64,000 nt of DNA from Larix kaempferi (taxonomy: Eukaryota > Streptophyta > Pinopsida > Pinales > Pinaceae). Below, in pieces: positions 37,284 to 48,960 of this stretch. Each line of letters begins with the position of its first letter. The first letter of the stretch is position 1. The DNA lies in the NCBI GenBank assembly GCA_027924585.1, contig BSBM01000307.1, positions 13,811,501-13,875,500 on the forward strand, in the 5' to 3' direction. The notes under the pieces were generated by a model. That model searched no databases and was not told where the DNA came from. It saw only the letters and a program-made list of their open reading frames with translations. Made by a program: the position numbers and the translations under genes.

Positions 37284-39149
37284 ATGGCTGACAGGGGAGA
37301 TTCTTCCTGTTAAGCAGATGTTACTGAAAACCCACTTGGAATAACAATTTCAGACAGTCCAAATCTTGAAGTAACAAATCAAGAAATCCCCAATTCTGAT
37401 TTTGAACATCAAGAAGTGTTGTATGCTATCCCTTTTGCATAAATAGAATATTTCAGAAGACATACATGATCTTATGTAAGACAACTAGGTGGTTTAAACG
37501 CAGTAGCTTGTCTCCCTAGAAAAAACAATCCCAGAGAAGAAAGACAGTACACCCGTGATTCGATTCTTGTGCAGGACTTTGAAGAACTTGTAAATTTATC
37601 TTTGGAAGAAATCACAGAACCTCTGAAAGAAGTGTATCTTGAAAACCCATAAAATTTTGAAGATCCAGAAAATCTTGGCGAACTTTTTACTCCAAGAAAC
37701 ACTCCACTGAATTCACCACGCGATTCTCCACATAGAAGCATGGCTGTACCTGCTTGGAGAGCAAGGGGGGCATTAAATCTAGTTGGGCCATTCCACAATC
37801 TACCTAAAAATCCAAAGAAAGTTTTTCCCAAATATGACCCAAGTAGGGGCATATCTGCTGAAGATCATCTTAAGAGTTTCTATTTGGCTTTGAATCTTTT
37901 AAATGTACAACATGAAGATGTAGTCTGTAGACTTTTCCCATACACATTTGAACCAAAATTTTCTTCATGGTATTTTAGCTTACAAGCTAGCTCAATTTCC
38001 AATTGGGAAGAATTCGAAAATTGTTTTTTAAAGAATTATAGAAATCAAAAAACTGTAGCTACACTTATGAAAGAATTATTGTCCATGAGAATGGAAAATA
38101 AAGAAAAGGTTCAAGACTTTAACCAAAGATTCACCATGCTACTGAATAATTTCAGCGAAGCAACAAAACCTGCATAAGAATCTCTAATTGAATATTATAC
38201 AACAGCGCTTGAAGGTCCCATAGCAATGTTCGTTAAAAGAACTAAGAAAACCACCCTGATAGAAAACTTTGAAGAAGCCAGAAAGGTGGAAGAGGAAGCA
38301 AATAGCATAGCTAAACATGCCTTAGATGCGGAGACAAAACCAGCAACTAATATAAGGACCTTGCTGCTCACCAGGAATAAAGAAGAGTCATCAACAGACA
38401 TGGACAATGTAGTTAAGATGATGCAAAATTTGACAAATAAAATTGTAGATCTCGAGAAAGATAAGGCAGCTAGTACCTCTAGGAAGCCTTTCAAACCTTT
38501 CTACAAGAAAAGGGAAGACAATGAACAACCTCATCCACCTATGAACACTTCCTCTGTTTTAAATCTAAATGAAATATGGATGGAACACTTCTGTACCTTT
38601 CATCAAGAGACACACTCTAAAAAGAGCTGCCCACAATGGATTAATTCCATGAGCTTAGTAATGAACCAAATGTTGGACTCACAGATTCCAGATCAAGATG
38701 ATCCTCTAGAGGAACAAACCCTTGAAGTAGAGGAACCTTCCCCAAATACTACCATGGTGTTATGGGACTGGGTACCTTTAACTGAATTGATAGAAGACGA
38801 TCTCGTGTAGAGCCCGGTTTCTGCTATAAACATCAATACTTGTAGTAAAGGTCCTATTGCGGATCCAGTTCCAAGTTCAACTACGCCCAAACCTAAAATT
38901 TCCAAAGAGACACCTAAAAGACACATTACAGTCATTCCATTGCAACCTAAAGCTAACCCAGCAGTGGCCAAGTAGCCTGACATTGACACAACAGTCCAGC
39001 AACCAAAGGTCACACTGAGTAAGACAGACCATCAAACTAGAATTGTAAAAGAATTTGATATGGGACATGACATCATTGAATATATAAAGAAAGTAAAGGC
39101 AAATGTTTCAATATTTGATATGTGCAGTTTTCCCCAGCAATGAGACAAG
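37284..39149 (+). pseudogene. gag of element E
   Basis: The ATG at 37284 (MADRGDSS) lies about 30 bases after the LTR and is in the same frame as all later gag-pol domains, which is why I choose it. The capsid part reads KVFPKYDPSRGISAEDHL, FPYTFEPKFSSWYFSLQ, NWEEFENCFLKNY and KVQDFNQRFTMLL, a gypsy Retrotrans_gag domain (37740-38180). A basic region (KKREDNEQPHPP) and a zinc-knuckle-like CTFHQETHSKKSC (about 38590-38630) follow. Only nonsense changes break it, e.g. TAA near 37311 and 38175, TAG at 38808 and near 38971, TGA near 39140. Gag would form the particle that packages the RNA. Confidence 0.88.
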
Positions 39150-39479
39150 TTGTTGCAAGCTCTTCAGTCCCATCCCAACACCCCATTAATAGACACTCAA
39201 GAAGATCCTGAAATTAATGAAGCCAGTATCGGCGGGAAATCCAAATCTCAGACGTTGCCTTTCCTTTTAACTTTTGAAATCTTCAATCATAATGTGCACA
39301 ATTGTCTGGTAGATTTCGGAGCATCTTCGAATGTCATGCCACTGTCAATCTGTAAAAAGATTAATGGTCAACCAATTCTATCTTCGGTCCAGATGATTCA
39401 GTTAGATAGGACTGCTGTTAAATTTATTGGGGAAATGAAGGATGTCCTCATTAGGTTGTCAGTAGATTCTAGAGTTTGT

Positions 39480-40122
39480 TGTTAATTTTTCATAATTTAC
39501 TTCAATTTGATCTAGGATCTTAACTGAGAGAACAACATGTACAACATATCTACAGCATATCAATCATGGACACAATAATGCAAGCACACAAGAGACACAG
39601 AGTTTACTTGGGGAAAACCATAAAGGTGAAAAACCCCAATAACTTCCTCAGAGATAGATAGAGCAATGATACAACCCAAGCATAAGAGATAGACATCTCC
39701 TAGCAATAGCTTCTCCTCCTCCACAAGTGCACCACTCTCCCAAGAGTGTGAGAGAGAATAGAATGATGAAATAGAGATCTCCCGATCTCTATTTATACTA
39801 GACTTGACTTGCCTAATAACCTTTACTAGGTCAGCCTTAACTTAACCACATAACATAATGCTGACTGGGCCGACACCCAATAGGGTGGTCTAATAACCCT
39901 TTGACCCACATGGCCGACCCGCAATAGGGTGTCTAATAACCCTTCGACCCACATGACTTATACAGGGCCGACCCCAACAAGGTGGTCTAATAACTCATCA
40001 AGTATAAGTTACGACACTTACAATATAAATGATGACACTTCCATATAGAGGAATAATACCATCTATATAGGAGTACAATATACATATATGAAATACATTC
40101 CGAAGTTACATATACATCAACA
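39480..40122 (-). repeat. 3' LTR of F
   Basis: Minus strand TGTTGATG (40122) to ATTAACA (39480). It retains the perfect TAGAGATC/GATCTCTA hairpin and TATA box near 39769-39800. Confidence 0.93.
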
Positions 40123-40131
40123 CTCCCTCTT

Positions 40132-41734
40132 AACTAGGAAGCTATTTCTCTACACAGGTCTTCTAGCGCAAGTCTTCTTCTCTGGATCATCATCATCGAT
40201 GCATCGTCATCGTCACTGCTGCTGCTATCTCAATCAATCTCTGAATCTACTCATCATAGGAAGTTCTACAGAGCCAGTCCTTTTTCATACTAGATGTAGG
40301 CCCACCACCTACAGGTCTTCATCATCATTGGCCATACTGTGGAAAACTCAGGACTTATTACGTGCATCACAAAACCTGGCAGTAGCATCCCAGGCTATTA
40401 CGAGCACACAGCTCTACCTGTCGGATCTCCCAAGAGCACATTACATGTGACCCATCACAAAACCTGGCTGAAGCATCCCAGACTGTTACGAGCACACAGC
40501 TCTACCTGTTGGATCTCCCAGGAGCACATTACATGTGATCTCACCACAAAACCTGGCTGAAGCATCTGAGGCCTTTTTCATCCCGTCCAGATCTCCCAGG
40601 AGCAAATTACGTGTTGTCCACCACAAAACCTAGCTGAAGCATCTGAGGCCTTTTTCATCCTGTCTAGATCTCCCAGGAGCAAATCACATGTGGTCATGGA
40701 AAAACCTGGCTGAAGCATCTGAGGCCTTTTTCATCCTGTCTAAATCTCCCAGGAGCAATTTACATGCCATAGGACAAAACCTCGAAAGAGCATCTGCCAG
40801 ATATCCCAGGGCCAAATTATATGCCATAGGCAAAACCTCGAAAGACTATATGTAGATCTCCTAGGGCCAAATTATATGTCTTCCCGAAGCAAAACCTCAA
40901 AAGAGCATTTTCTAGATATCCCAGGGCCAGATTACATGCCATAGGCAAAACCTCGAAAGACTATCTGCAAATCTCCCAGGGCCAAATTATATGCTTATCT
41001 GCACAACTTGTTCCATGGCCATAGAGTATCAACCTGATACTCACCATACATCATCTTGATGTACATATGATCATCCTGATCATACAATGCATCTACCTGA
41101 TGCATACCAAGTATCTACCTGATACATATCATCATACATGATCCACCTGATCATATAATGTATCCTCCTAATACATACATAGATACATGATCCACCTGAT
41201 CACACAATGTATCTACGTGATACATATCAACATACCTGATCTACATGATCATACAAAGTATCCACCTGATACATATACAAATACATGGTCCAAGCATCCA
41301 ACATGATGCATACATACATAACTGATCCAACTGATCATATCCCGCATCCAACATGATGCATACATACATAAATGATCCAACTGATCATATCCTACATTCA
41401 ACATGATGCATATACATATATAGAGCAGTAACTGGAGCATCGTCCTGATGCTCATCATTCATGATCCTTCTGATCATCATAGCATCGTCCTCTTCAGATC
41501 ATCTCATCGTCCACAAAGCATAGCCCAAATGCACATCATCCAACACTTACACCACCGACATGGGAGAACACATCTACCACCATTCGGGGAAGGCTCCAGC
41601 CCTTACTTTTTCACCATGGGAGAACACATCTACCACCATGTGAAAAATGGCTCAGCAATTACATCACGACCATGGGAGAACACATCAACCATGTCAGAAA
41701 AGCTCATGTGCATCTGCATCTTCCAGACTCATTA
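40132..41734 (-). repeat. 3' non-coding repeat region of F
   Basis: About 40370-41005 holds nine tandem units beginning CAAAACCT and containing GATCTCCCAGGAGCAAATTACATG. The first five are about 74-90 bases long, the last four about 57. About 41025-41460 is the GATCAT/CACCTGATACAT palindrome array. About 41560-41700 holds three copies of the CATGGGAGAACACATCTACC unit that is expanded sixfold in D. No coding sequence. Confidence 0.82.
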
Positions 41735-42969
41735 CTTCCCTTTGGAAGGAACCTCGATCTGAAGTGCACCAAGCCTCTCTCTAAAGTACTCAAACTGCAC
41801 TCTGGCCAACGGCTTGGTCAATACATCTGCAACTTGTGGTCAATACATCTACAACCTGCTCATCCGTCGCAACATACACTGCTTCGGTTGTACTCAGTGC
41901 TACACAGGACTGCTTCCTGCTAAACCAAGAGATCACACCTGATCCCATACTGAAGCAGCACCCAGAAGTGCTCTTCCTATCTGCAGCACTGCCTGCGCAA
42001 TTTAAATCAACATAACCCTACAGGTTAAACTTTTGATTCGCATCATACTTGAGACCATAATCAACTGTACCCTTTAGGTACCTCAGAATATGCTTTACAA
42101 CAACCAAATGAACACTCCCTAGATCCGTCAGGAACTGGCTCAATGTGTTCACCGCAAAGAAAATATCTGGTCTCGTGTTCGTCAGGTACATCAAGGACCC
42201 AATCATCTGACGATACATAGAGACATCAACTGGCTCAAATGAAGCATCACATAGAGACTTCAGGTTTGATTCCATAGGTGTGGCCATGTTTTTGCAGTCC
42301 ATCATCCCGAACCTCTTCAAAATATCTACTGCATACTTCCCTTGTTCAAGGAAGATTCCATCTGCACTTTGCCACACCTCCATGCCAAAACAAATAGTGC
42401 ATCATCCCCAAGTTTTTCATCTTGAACTTGGCAGCAAGCTTCCGCTAGGTGTCTGCAATCAATCTATCTTCACCTATAATAAATAGGTCATCCACATACA
42501 AAAGTAGTATCACTGGATTTCCTTCCTCAACCTTGTAGTGAAGGTTGGAATCCGCTTTACTCTTGGTAAATCCCAAACTGGATAGAAAGATGTATATCCT
42601 ACCATACCAAGTTCTGCACATATATGACTCCCTGTCATGTGTCTCAGAACCAAGTGGCTGCTCCACATACAATTCCTCTTCAACTACACCATTCAAGAAT
42701 TCTATCTTGAAATCCATCTGATGTATCTTCCCTTTCATCACTGCAGCCAGAGCAAGTATGGATCTAATGGAAGTGTATCTAACTACAGGAGCAAAAGTCT
42801 CTATGCTACCACCTGTAGCATGCTTGATCTTGTAGATCCTCATGGAAGTCATGACAAACTTCCCTTCAGGTCTTGGGACTGCATCCCAAACATCTTCATG
42901 ATCGACTGGTATTCCTCGATCGTGGCATTCTTCCCAAATCATGGGAATTTCAATATCTTCAATAGATAG
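41735..42969 (-). pseudogene. RT-RNase H of copia F, with extra RNase H deletion
   Basis: The RT start RIWEECHDRGIP-like and MDFKIEFLNGVVEEE are present, with the two in-frame gaps shared with A and D (GSIE to TFAPVVRYTS; MCR to TWYGRIY). YVDDLFIIGED is intact (about 42470-42505). The RNase H part reads well to VALSTTEA and then jumps to VYVATDEQ near 41876. About 85 residues of the family sequence are missing between two TATGTTGC words, including the part with the CDNQS motif. A small repeat of CAATACATCTGCAAC/CTACAAC lies at 41820-41855. It cannot encode a working enzyme. Confidence 0.9.
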
Positions 42970-45789
42970 ATTTGTTGCTTGACCAAATGTTGTAGTCCTT
43001 ATTTTGTAGGTGCTTGTATATGATCTTTCCTACAAAACAAGTTAAATTGCATGATTAGAAACATCTCATAGTTCTCAGAACATATAAAGAAATATGTCAT
43101 ACAGTCATGCAATTATCTTAGCCAATGCTTCAATACAACATTTATCCATATCCCATAACTTTCTAGATGCCTTCCAATCTCTACCAGAACATTGTTAAGA
43201 GTGTGCACAACTCCCAACATGTCAGCAAAGAGGTTTCATTCTAGATAAGTAGCAATGGAATGTTGTACAGTTCCATAGGCCACTTACCCATGTATATTAG
43301 TAGTATATTGTTCATCAATGCAATTATTCTAATATGCATAATACACAACCTAATTCTAGGAACATCAGTATATACATTATTGAACAATATTATTTAAACA
43401 AGCAAATATGCAAGAAATTATAATTCAAATACTTATCTTTGTTTGTTTGTTGAGTTGACTCCCTCTTAGTCTTTGCTTCCTTTTTGTAACTCCATTCTAA
43501 TGAGAAGTGGTCATCTCCCTCTGAATATCTACATCCTTGCAGAAGCTACTGAAGTGTGCTCCCTCTTGATCTTTGCTTCCTTGCAGGAACAACTGGAGTG
43601 TGCTCCCTCTTGATCTTTGCTTCCTAGATTACCTGTTCTTGAACTTATATCCATCACTATGAATGCTTATTAGTATCATCATTGTGTTATCCTCGAGGTC
43701 TCATACATAATCACACATTCATTAGTATAATCTTAATACTATCAAAACATTATGATCCTAAATAATCTTAACATGTATGGTCATGATTATTTCAAACACA
43801 GATAATAAACATTAGTATTCAAGGTTTCAGGGAAGACTTCTTTTACTCGTGCATATTCTTATTTGATCATAAGACTCTTCTGGTTAGTCAAGTCATCAAT
43901 CAAGATAAGAGACATAATATGCATAAACCCTTGATTACTTACATTTCTAACTCTATGAATAAACATAACCAATCATACCAAGTATACTTATATAAGGGAT
44001 CCTAACACAAGGTAAGATTCTAACTTGATATAGGAAAAACATACCTGGATTGCTATGTTAGCTAGTTATGTCTAACATACCCGCATGATGTCTTATGGTT
44101 CTCTTCAATGACTTGTGCCAGTAACCTGCATGTCTCGTAGGTTAATTATTATAGAACCCAGTTATGCATACCTCGTAAGTAGATCTTCTATGTGATCCAT
44201 GACAATGGATGAATCTTTGTCTTCATGTCATCATGAACATATGTTCTTGAACTAGAGCATGATTTGTCTTTCTTGGTGTACCTTTCATGTTAGCGAACAA
44301 CATAAACCTCATACAACACCATAATGTATTAGTACAATCATAAGTGTCAACACCCTAATCAATGAATATCTTCTATCATGCATTCATAATTTTATTAAGG
44401 TGACGCGACAAGTCTAAATTTAATCAAGATTGTACTAACCATAATAACATGAAGACAAACATACCATAAACTTAATCATGAACAAATATTGAAACATACC
44501 TGGATAAATCATACCTGTCAAGATTGCTTGTAATATTTTTATGTAAGGCCTTAGCCTCATCTCCCTCTGAAACATGAACTTCTTCACTTATGCAGATGAC
44601 CAATCCATTCTCTTCTAGGATTAACCCAATCCACTTGATTTGCAAGAACTGGATCTGGAGCTAGATTAGGGTTTGTTAGAGAAACCCTAAAAATTCAAAA
44701 TTTGAATTTCAAACTTCCGAAAGGATAGAAATATGTGCTTTGATGAGCTGATCAAGCTGGTATACTCAAAATTTGAAAACTGCAAAGTTTTACCCCTCAA
44801 ATTTGTCTTTGAAACTTCCGGATTCACTGGAAATGACCCCGAACTAGGATTTGATAAAGCCCACCCTTCTACCCAATCAAAAGGTTCGATCCAAAGCTCA
44901 AAGTTTCTAGTTTTCTGAGGAGCTTCCAGCCGTGGTCACAGATTTCAAAAATTCCCATTTTTGCAGAAGCCCTAATTTTTCACTTTTCCGATCAAAGTCT
45001 CTAACTAGGGTCTGATCAAGCTCGGCCTTCTGCCCAACCAAAAATTATGATCTTGGTCTCTAAAATTTGATTTTGATGAGTAGCAGTCAGCCGTAGTCTT
45101 CGATTACAAAAAATCCAACTTTCTCCGAAACCCTAAATTCTGGAAGCCATGAATGAAGGTCCTAAAAAATAATTATGTTTTGATAGAAATATGTACCTGA
45201 TTGATTCTAGTGTAACTCCTAACTTGTCAACCCAAAGTGTTTTAAAACTATTTTTGTGATATCCAAACCGGTCATCTTTCCAACTCGACAGGTCTGATCT
45301 CAAATGGATTCTCTGAGAGAGAGTTATGCCAAGTGTCGCAACGTGACCTGTTTATAGGATAAAATAGGAAAGCGAAATTGTACGGCATGCCACATGTCAT
45401 TGGTTCAGTTTCGGCCTCTTAAACAGTTACCTGAGAAATTTCATTCCATGCACTACCTGTCAATTTTTATGAAATTTCATTTGGAGCTTCCTAGCCGAAG
45501 TTATGACCTTTTTTCCAAGGTCACCTGTTTTTTACTGAGATCTGGAAGAGGCAGGAAGCCTATATTGTATAGGTCATAAATCACAAAGTACAACGAATTA
45601 TAGGTTTTCCTTTGGATACAAGGTACATGGGGATCTTAGCTTCGCCCTGTACAATTTTCAGACCCTGAAACATCGCCAAAATTTATTTATAGCGAAATTG
45701 CTACGATGACAGGTTTTTGCTATATCAAGCCCTAGCATCGCAAGTGCAACAAGTGTCATACATGCCATACCATGCCTTCTTTCAGGCTA
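42970..45789 (-). other. Non-coding leader of F
   Basis: Collinear with the leaders of A and D; it has GGGAGCACACTCC repeats (43555-43620), a shortened integrase remnant (43470-43500), the CAG|GTATGTTT sites (minus strand, about 44047 and 44500) and the acceptor-like GACATGCAG|GTTACT near 44128. No gag or protease. Confidence 0.6.
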
Positions 45790-45801
45790 GCTCTGATACC
45801 A
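45790..45801 (-). other. Primer-binding site of F
   Basis: Minus strand TGGTATCAGAGC, abutting the 5' LTR. Confidence 0.95.
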
Positions 45802-46445
45802 TGTTAATTTTTTAGAATTTACTCCAATCTGATCTAGAATCTTAACTGAGAGAACAATATGTATAGAATATCTATAGCATATCAATCATGGACACAATAA
45901 TGCAATCACACAAGAGACACAGAGTTTACTTGGGGAAAACCATAAAGGTGAAAAACCCCAATAACTTCCTCAGAGATAAATAGAGCAATGATACAACCGA
46001 AGCATATGAGATAGACATCTCCTAGCAGCAGCTTCTCCTCCTCCAAAAGTGCGCCACTCTCCCAAGAGTGTGAGAGAGAATAGAATGATGAAATAGAGAT
46101 CTCCCGGTCTCTATTTATACTAGACTTGACTTGCCTAATAATCTTTACTAGGTTGGCCTTAACTTAACCACATAACATAATGCTGACTGAGCCGACACCC
46201 AATAGGGTGGTCTAATAACCCTTTGACCCACATGGCCGACCCCCAACAGGGTGGTCTAATAACCCTTCGACCCACATGAATTATACAGGGCCAACCCCAA
46301 CAAGGTGGTCTAATAACCCATCAAGTATAAGTTACCACACTTACAATATAAATGACGACACTTCCGTATAGAGGAATAATACCATCTCTATAGGAGTACA
46401 ATATACATATATGAAATGCATTCCAAAGTTACATATGCATCAACA
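45802..46445 (-). repeat. 5' LTR of F
   Basis: 644 bp, minus strand TGTTGATG to ATTAACA. TATA box complement CTATTTATA at 46111-46119. The following hairpin has one mismatch compared with the 3' LTR. Confidence 0.95.
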
Positions 46446-46660
46446 TTTGTTAGTTCATTGATAAAATGGTAGTTGACATTCCCGAAGCCTATGGTTTGAT
46501 CCTAAGTAGGGACTGGTCCACAAAGTTGAATGGTTACTTTGCCACTGATTGGTCCCATTTATGGTTGCCATATCAGAATAGATAGAATCAGATCAAGGTT
46601 CTGAGAGAACCACACATGAAACAAAATGTAACTCAATTATAAGGAAAGAACGAAGGTGTA

Positions 46661-47458
46661 ACCTTTTCATCTTCAGTTTTGGGGAATTACTTTTTAGAAA
46701 TTGATCTAGGTAATTATCAATATGAAATTGTTAGCCATGAATCAGATAAACAGTCCAATCTCCTTCATTTCTCTCAGACTGATGATATTGACTATAACAT
46801 AGTTAGCTTAGTCACTGACTTAGATCATAGAGATGCTAACTTAGTTAAACCAAACGATGTTTTTTGGACTTTATACTTTGATGGTTCTAAAACTTTGGAA
46901 GGATCTGGAGGCGGTTGTGTTCTGATGGATCCAGAAAGAAATAAGTACTTATTGTCTTGTAGGTTAGAATTTGATTGTACTAACAACACTACTGAATATG
47001 AAGCTTTAGTCCATGGACTGAAGAAAGCCATTGATTTGAATATCAAGTACCTGAAAGTTTTTGATGACTCGAAAATAGTTGTAAGACAGGTAAGAGATAC
47101 CATTCACTATATTTCACCTCATTTGAAAGGTTATTAGGCTGAGGTATGGGATTTACTTATGCATTTTGATGCTTTCAATATAAAATATGTTCCTAGAGTG
47201 CAAAATGTTGCGGCTGATTTATTAGCAACTTCCGCTTCTAGATTGGTGCTAACTAATAACAAATGTTCAATTGAACTGGTTTTCAGGCCTTCTGTCCCTG
47301 ACAACATCACAAACTTTAGATTTTTCAATGATGACAATCAGATTATCAATTTTCTAACAAATGAAGACATGTTTCAAGAAGCTGTGATAGACGAAGAAGA
47401 GCACGATTCTGATTTATGAAAGAAAGATATAGCTAAAGGCAATTTCATCCCCAAAGGG
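46661..47458 (+). pseudogene. Archaeal-type RNase H (aRNH) of E, upstream of RT
   Basis: The domain at about 46845-47270 reads WTLYFDGSKTLEGSGGG, CRLEFDCTNNTTEYEALVHG, LKVFDDSKIVVRQV and YVPRVQNVAADLLATSAS. It keeps the catalytic acidic residues: D of YFDGS, E of TEYEAL, D of FDDS and D of AADLL. This is the second, archaeal-like RNase H found in plant Tat elements, which removes RNA from RNA-DNA hybrids during cDNA synthesis. Here it lies between protease and RT. A stop (TAG 47135) interrupts it and a TGA is at 47417. It is in frame with RT. Confidence 0.88.
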
Positions 47459-48960
47459 GTGAGGTCACTTGAAATGTTGTTTGATCTACGGAGCAAGTTC
47501 AAAAGGCCAGCAAATACTAAAACCAATAGCTCATCGATGCAACACGAACTAGTGAATCTGGGTACTGAAGCTGAACCAAAATTTGTTAACCTGGGCAAAT
47601 GTTGTTCACCAAGAGAAAGAGATAAGTTCATCAAGCTGTTTCAACAATATAAGGATATTTTTGCATGGAATTATGAAGAACTGAAAACATATGACATCCG
47701 CATTATTTAGCATGTCATACCAATGAAGACAGGTGTCAAGCCATTTCAACGGCAATTAAGAAGGATGCACCCTACTCTTGAACCTCTGATTCAAAAGGAA
47801 TTGAAGAAGTTATTGGATGCTAAAATAATCTTTAAAGTCTGCCATTCTGAGTGGGTTGCTAACCTAGTTCCCATGAGAAATAAGTCAGGAGAGATAAGAC
47901 TATGTGTTGACTTCAGAAATTTGAACAGAGCTTCAGATAAAGACAACTACCCTGTCCCTTCAATGGAACAAATTCTCTAGATGTTATCAGGATCAAAACT
48001 CTTTTCCCTTATTGATGGTTTCTCTGGTTAAAATCAAGTATTGGTAGCTGAAGAAGACCATCTTAAGACTACTTTCCGCACTAAGTGGGGAACGTTCGCA
48101 TACCGAAGAATGCCATTTGGCCTAATAAATGGAGGAGCGACGTTCCAGCGAGCAATGAACATCGCCTTCCGAGGATTGGGAGGTCACTGTATTGTGGTCT
48201 ATTTAGATGATGTGACAGTTTTTTCAAAGAAAAGAGAATATCATGTTGTTCACTTGAAGCATATTTTTTATCATTGCCGAAAATATGGTATCTCTTTAAA
48301 CCCTAAGAAGAGTGTGTTCGTTGTTCCTGAAGGTAAACTATTGGGTCACATCATTTCAAAAAGGGGAGTTTCAATAGATCAGGAGAGAGTGCAAGCTATC
48401 AATAAAATTCCCATGCCTCATAACAAGAAATCCATGTAGTCATTTATGGGCACTATCAATTTTGTCTGAAGATTTGTCCTCAATTTCGCTCAAATTGTTA
48501 AACCTTTGTAGCAAATGGTCAAGCAAAGCATACAATTCAAGTGGACAAACTTGTCAAAGGATGCATTCAGAGACATTAAGGAAGCCATAGCTAAGGCTCC
48601 TTCCTTAAGAAGCCTAGACTTTGACAAATATTTTATCTTGTATACTTTTTCTTCAGATGACTCTCTCGCGGCTGTGGTCACGCAAAAGGTAGAATTAGGA
48701 GATGAGTACCCAATCTCGTTTATGAGAACTGGTCTGTAGGGTGCTAAACTGAATTTTTCCGTTGTCGAAAAACAGGCGCATGCCATGTTCAAAGCGGTAA
48801 AACAATTCAGACCGTATATTCTTAAGAATAAAACTAAAGTTATAGTTCCCCACCCAACTGTTAGATCCCTTTTCCTTCAAAAGGAATTAGGATAAATAAG
48901 GGGAAACTAGGTCACACCTCTTCAAGAATATGATTTAGAATTTAAACCAGCCACCATCAT
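47459..48960 (+). pseudogene. Reverse transcriptase and RNase H of E
   Basis: RT: LIQKELKKLLDAKIIFKV, LVPMRNKSGEIRLCVDFRNL, FRTKWGTFAYRRMPFGLING, the catalytic YLDD (48200-48211, VVYLDDVTVFSKK) and GKLLGHIISKRGVSID. It is followed by the RT connection and the family RNase H: FILYTFSSDDSLAAVVTQK, then KAVKQFRPYILKNKTKVIV and SLFLQKELG. At the RNase H start, YTFSS stands where an active enzyme has a YxDAS-type aspartate, so this RNase H is probably only structural. Stops occur at 47708, 47978, about 48029, 48437, about 48467, about 48508, 48737, about 48893 and 48908, but I see no frameshift. Confidence 0.92.

Larger units (their letters stand above)
39480..46445 (-). mobile_element. Complete non-autonomous Ty1/copia element F
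   Basis: LTRs are 644 and 643 bp (45802-46445 as 5', 39480-40122 as 3'); PBS 45790-45801; polypurine tract 40123-40131; target duplication TTTGT (39475-39479 and 46446-46450). It has the same layout as A and D: leader 42970-45789, RT-RNase H 41735-42969, repeat-rich 3' non-coding 40132-41734. The LTRs lack the U3 duplication seen in A and D, so F groups with C. Confidence 0.95.
39150..46660 (+). pseudogene. Protease of E, split by copia F
   Basis: The left part 39150-39479 holds an aspartic protease with LVDFGASSNVMPLSICKKI; the usual motif is D-S-G-A-S, so S to F is seen, with the catalytic D (39311-39313) kept. Copia F with its duplication is inserted at 39480-46450. The right part resumes as MVVDIPEAYGLILSRDW and TKLNGYFATDWSHLWLP (46455-46560), the usual protease tail. 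The insertion plus duplication is 6,971 bases, and after subtracting it the frame is continuous. Stops: TAG near 46582 and TAA near 46638. Confidence 0.88.

Noticed and set aside
40339-40560. CRISPR-like regular repeats in F and A
   Set aside because: Units are adjacent and diverged with no unique spacers, and the context is a plant retrotransposon 3' region.
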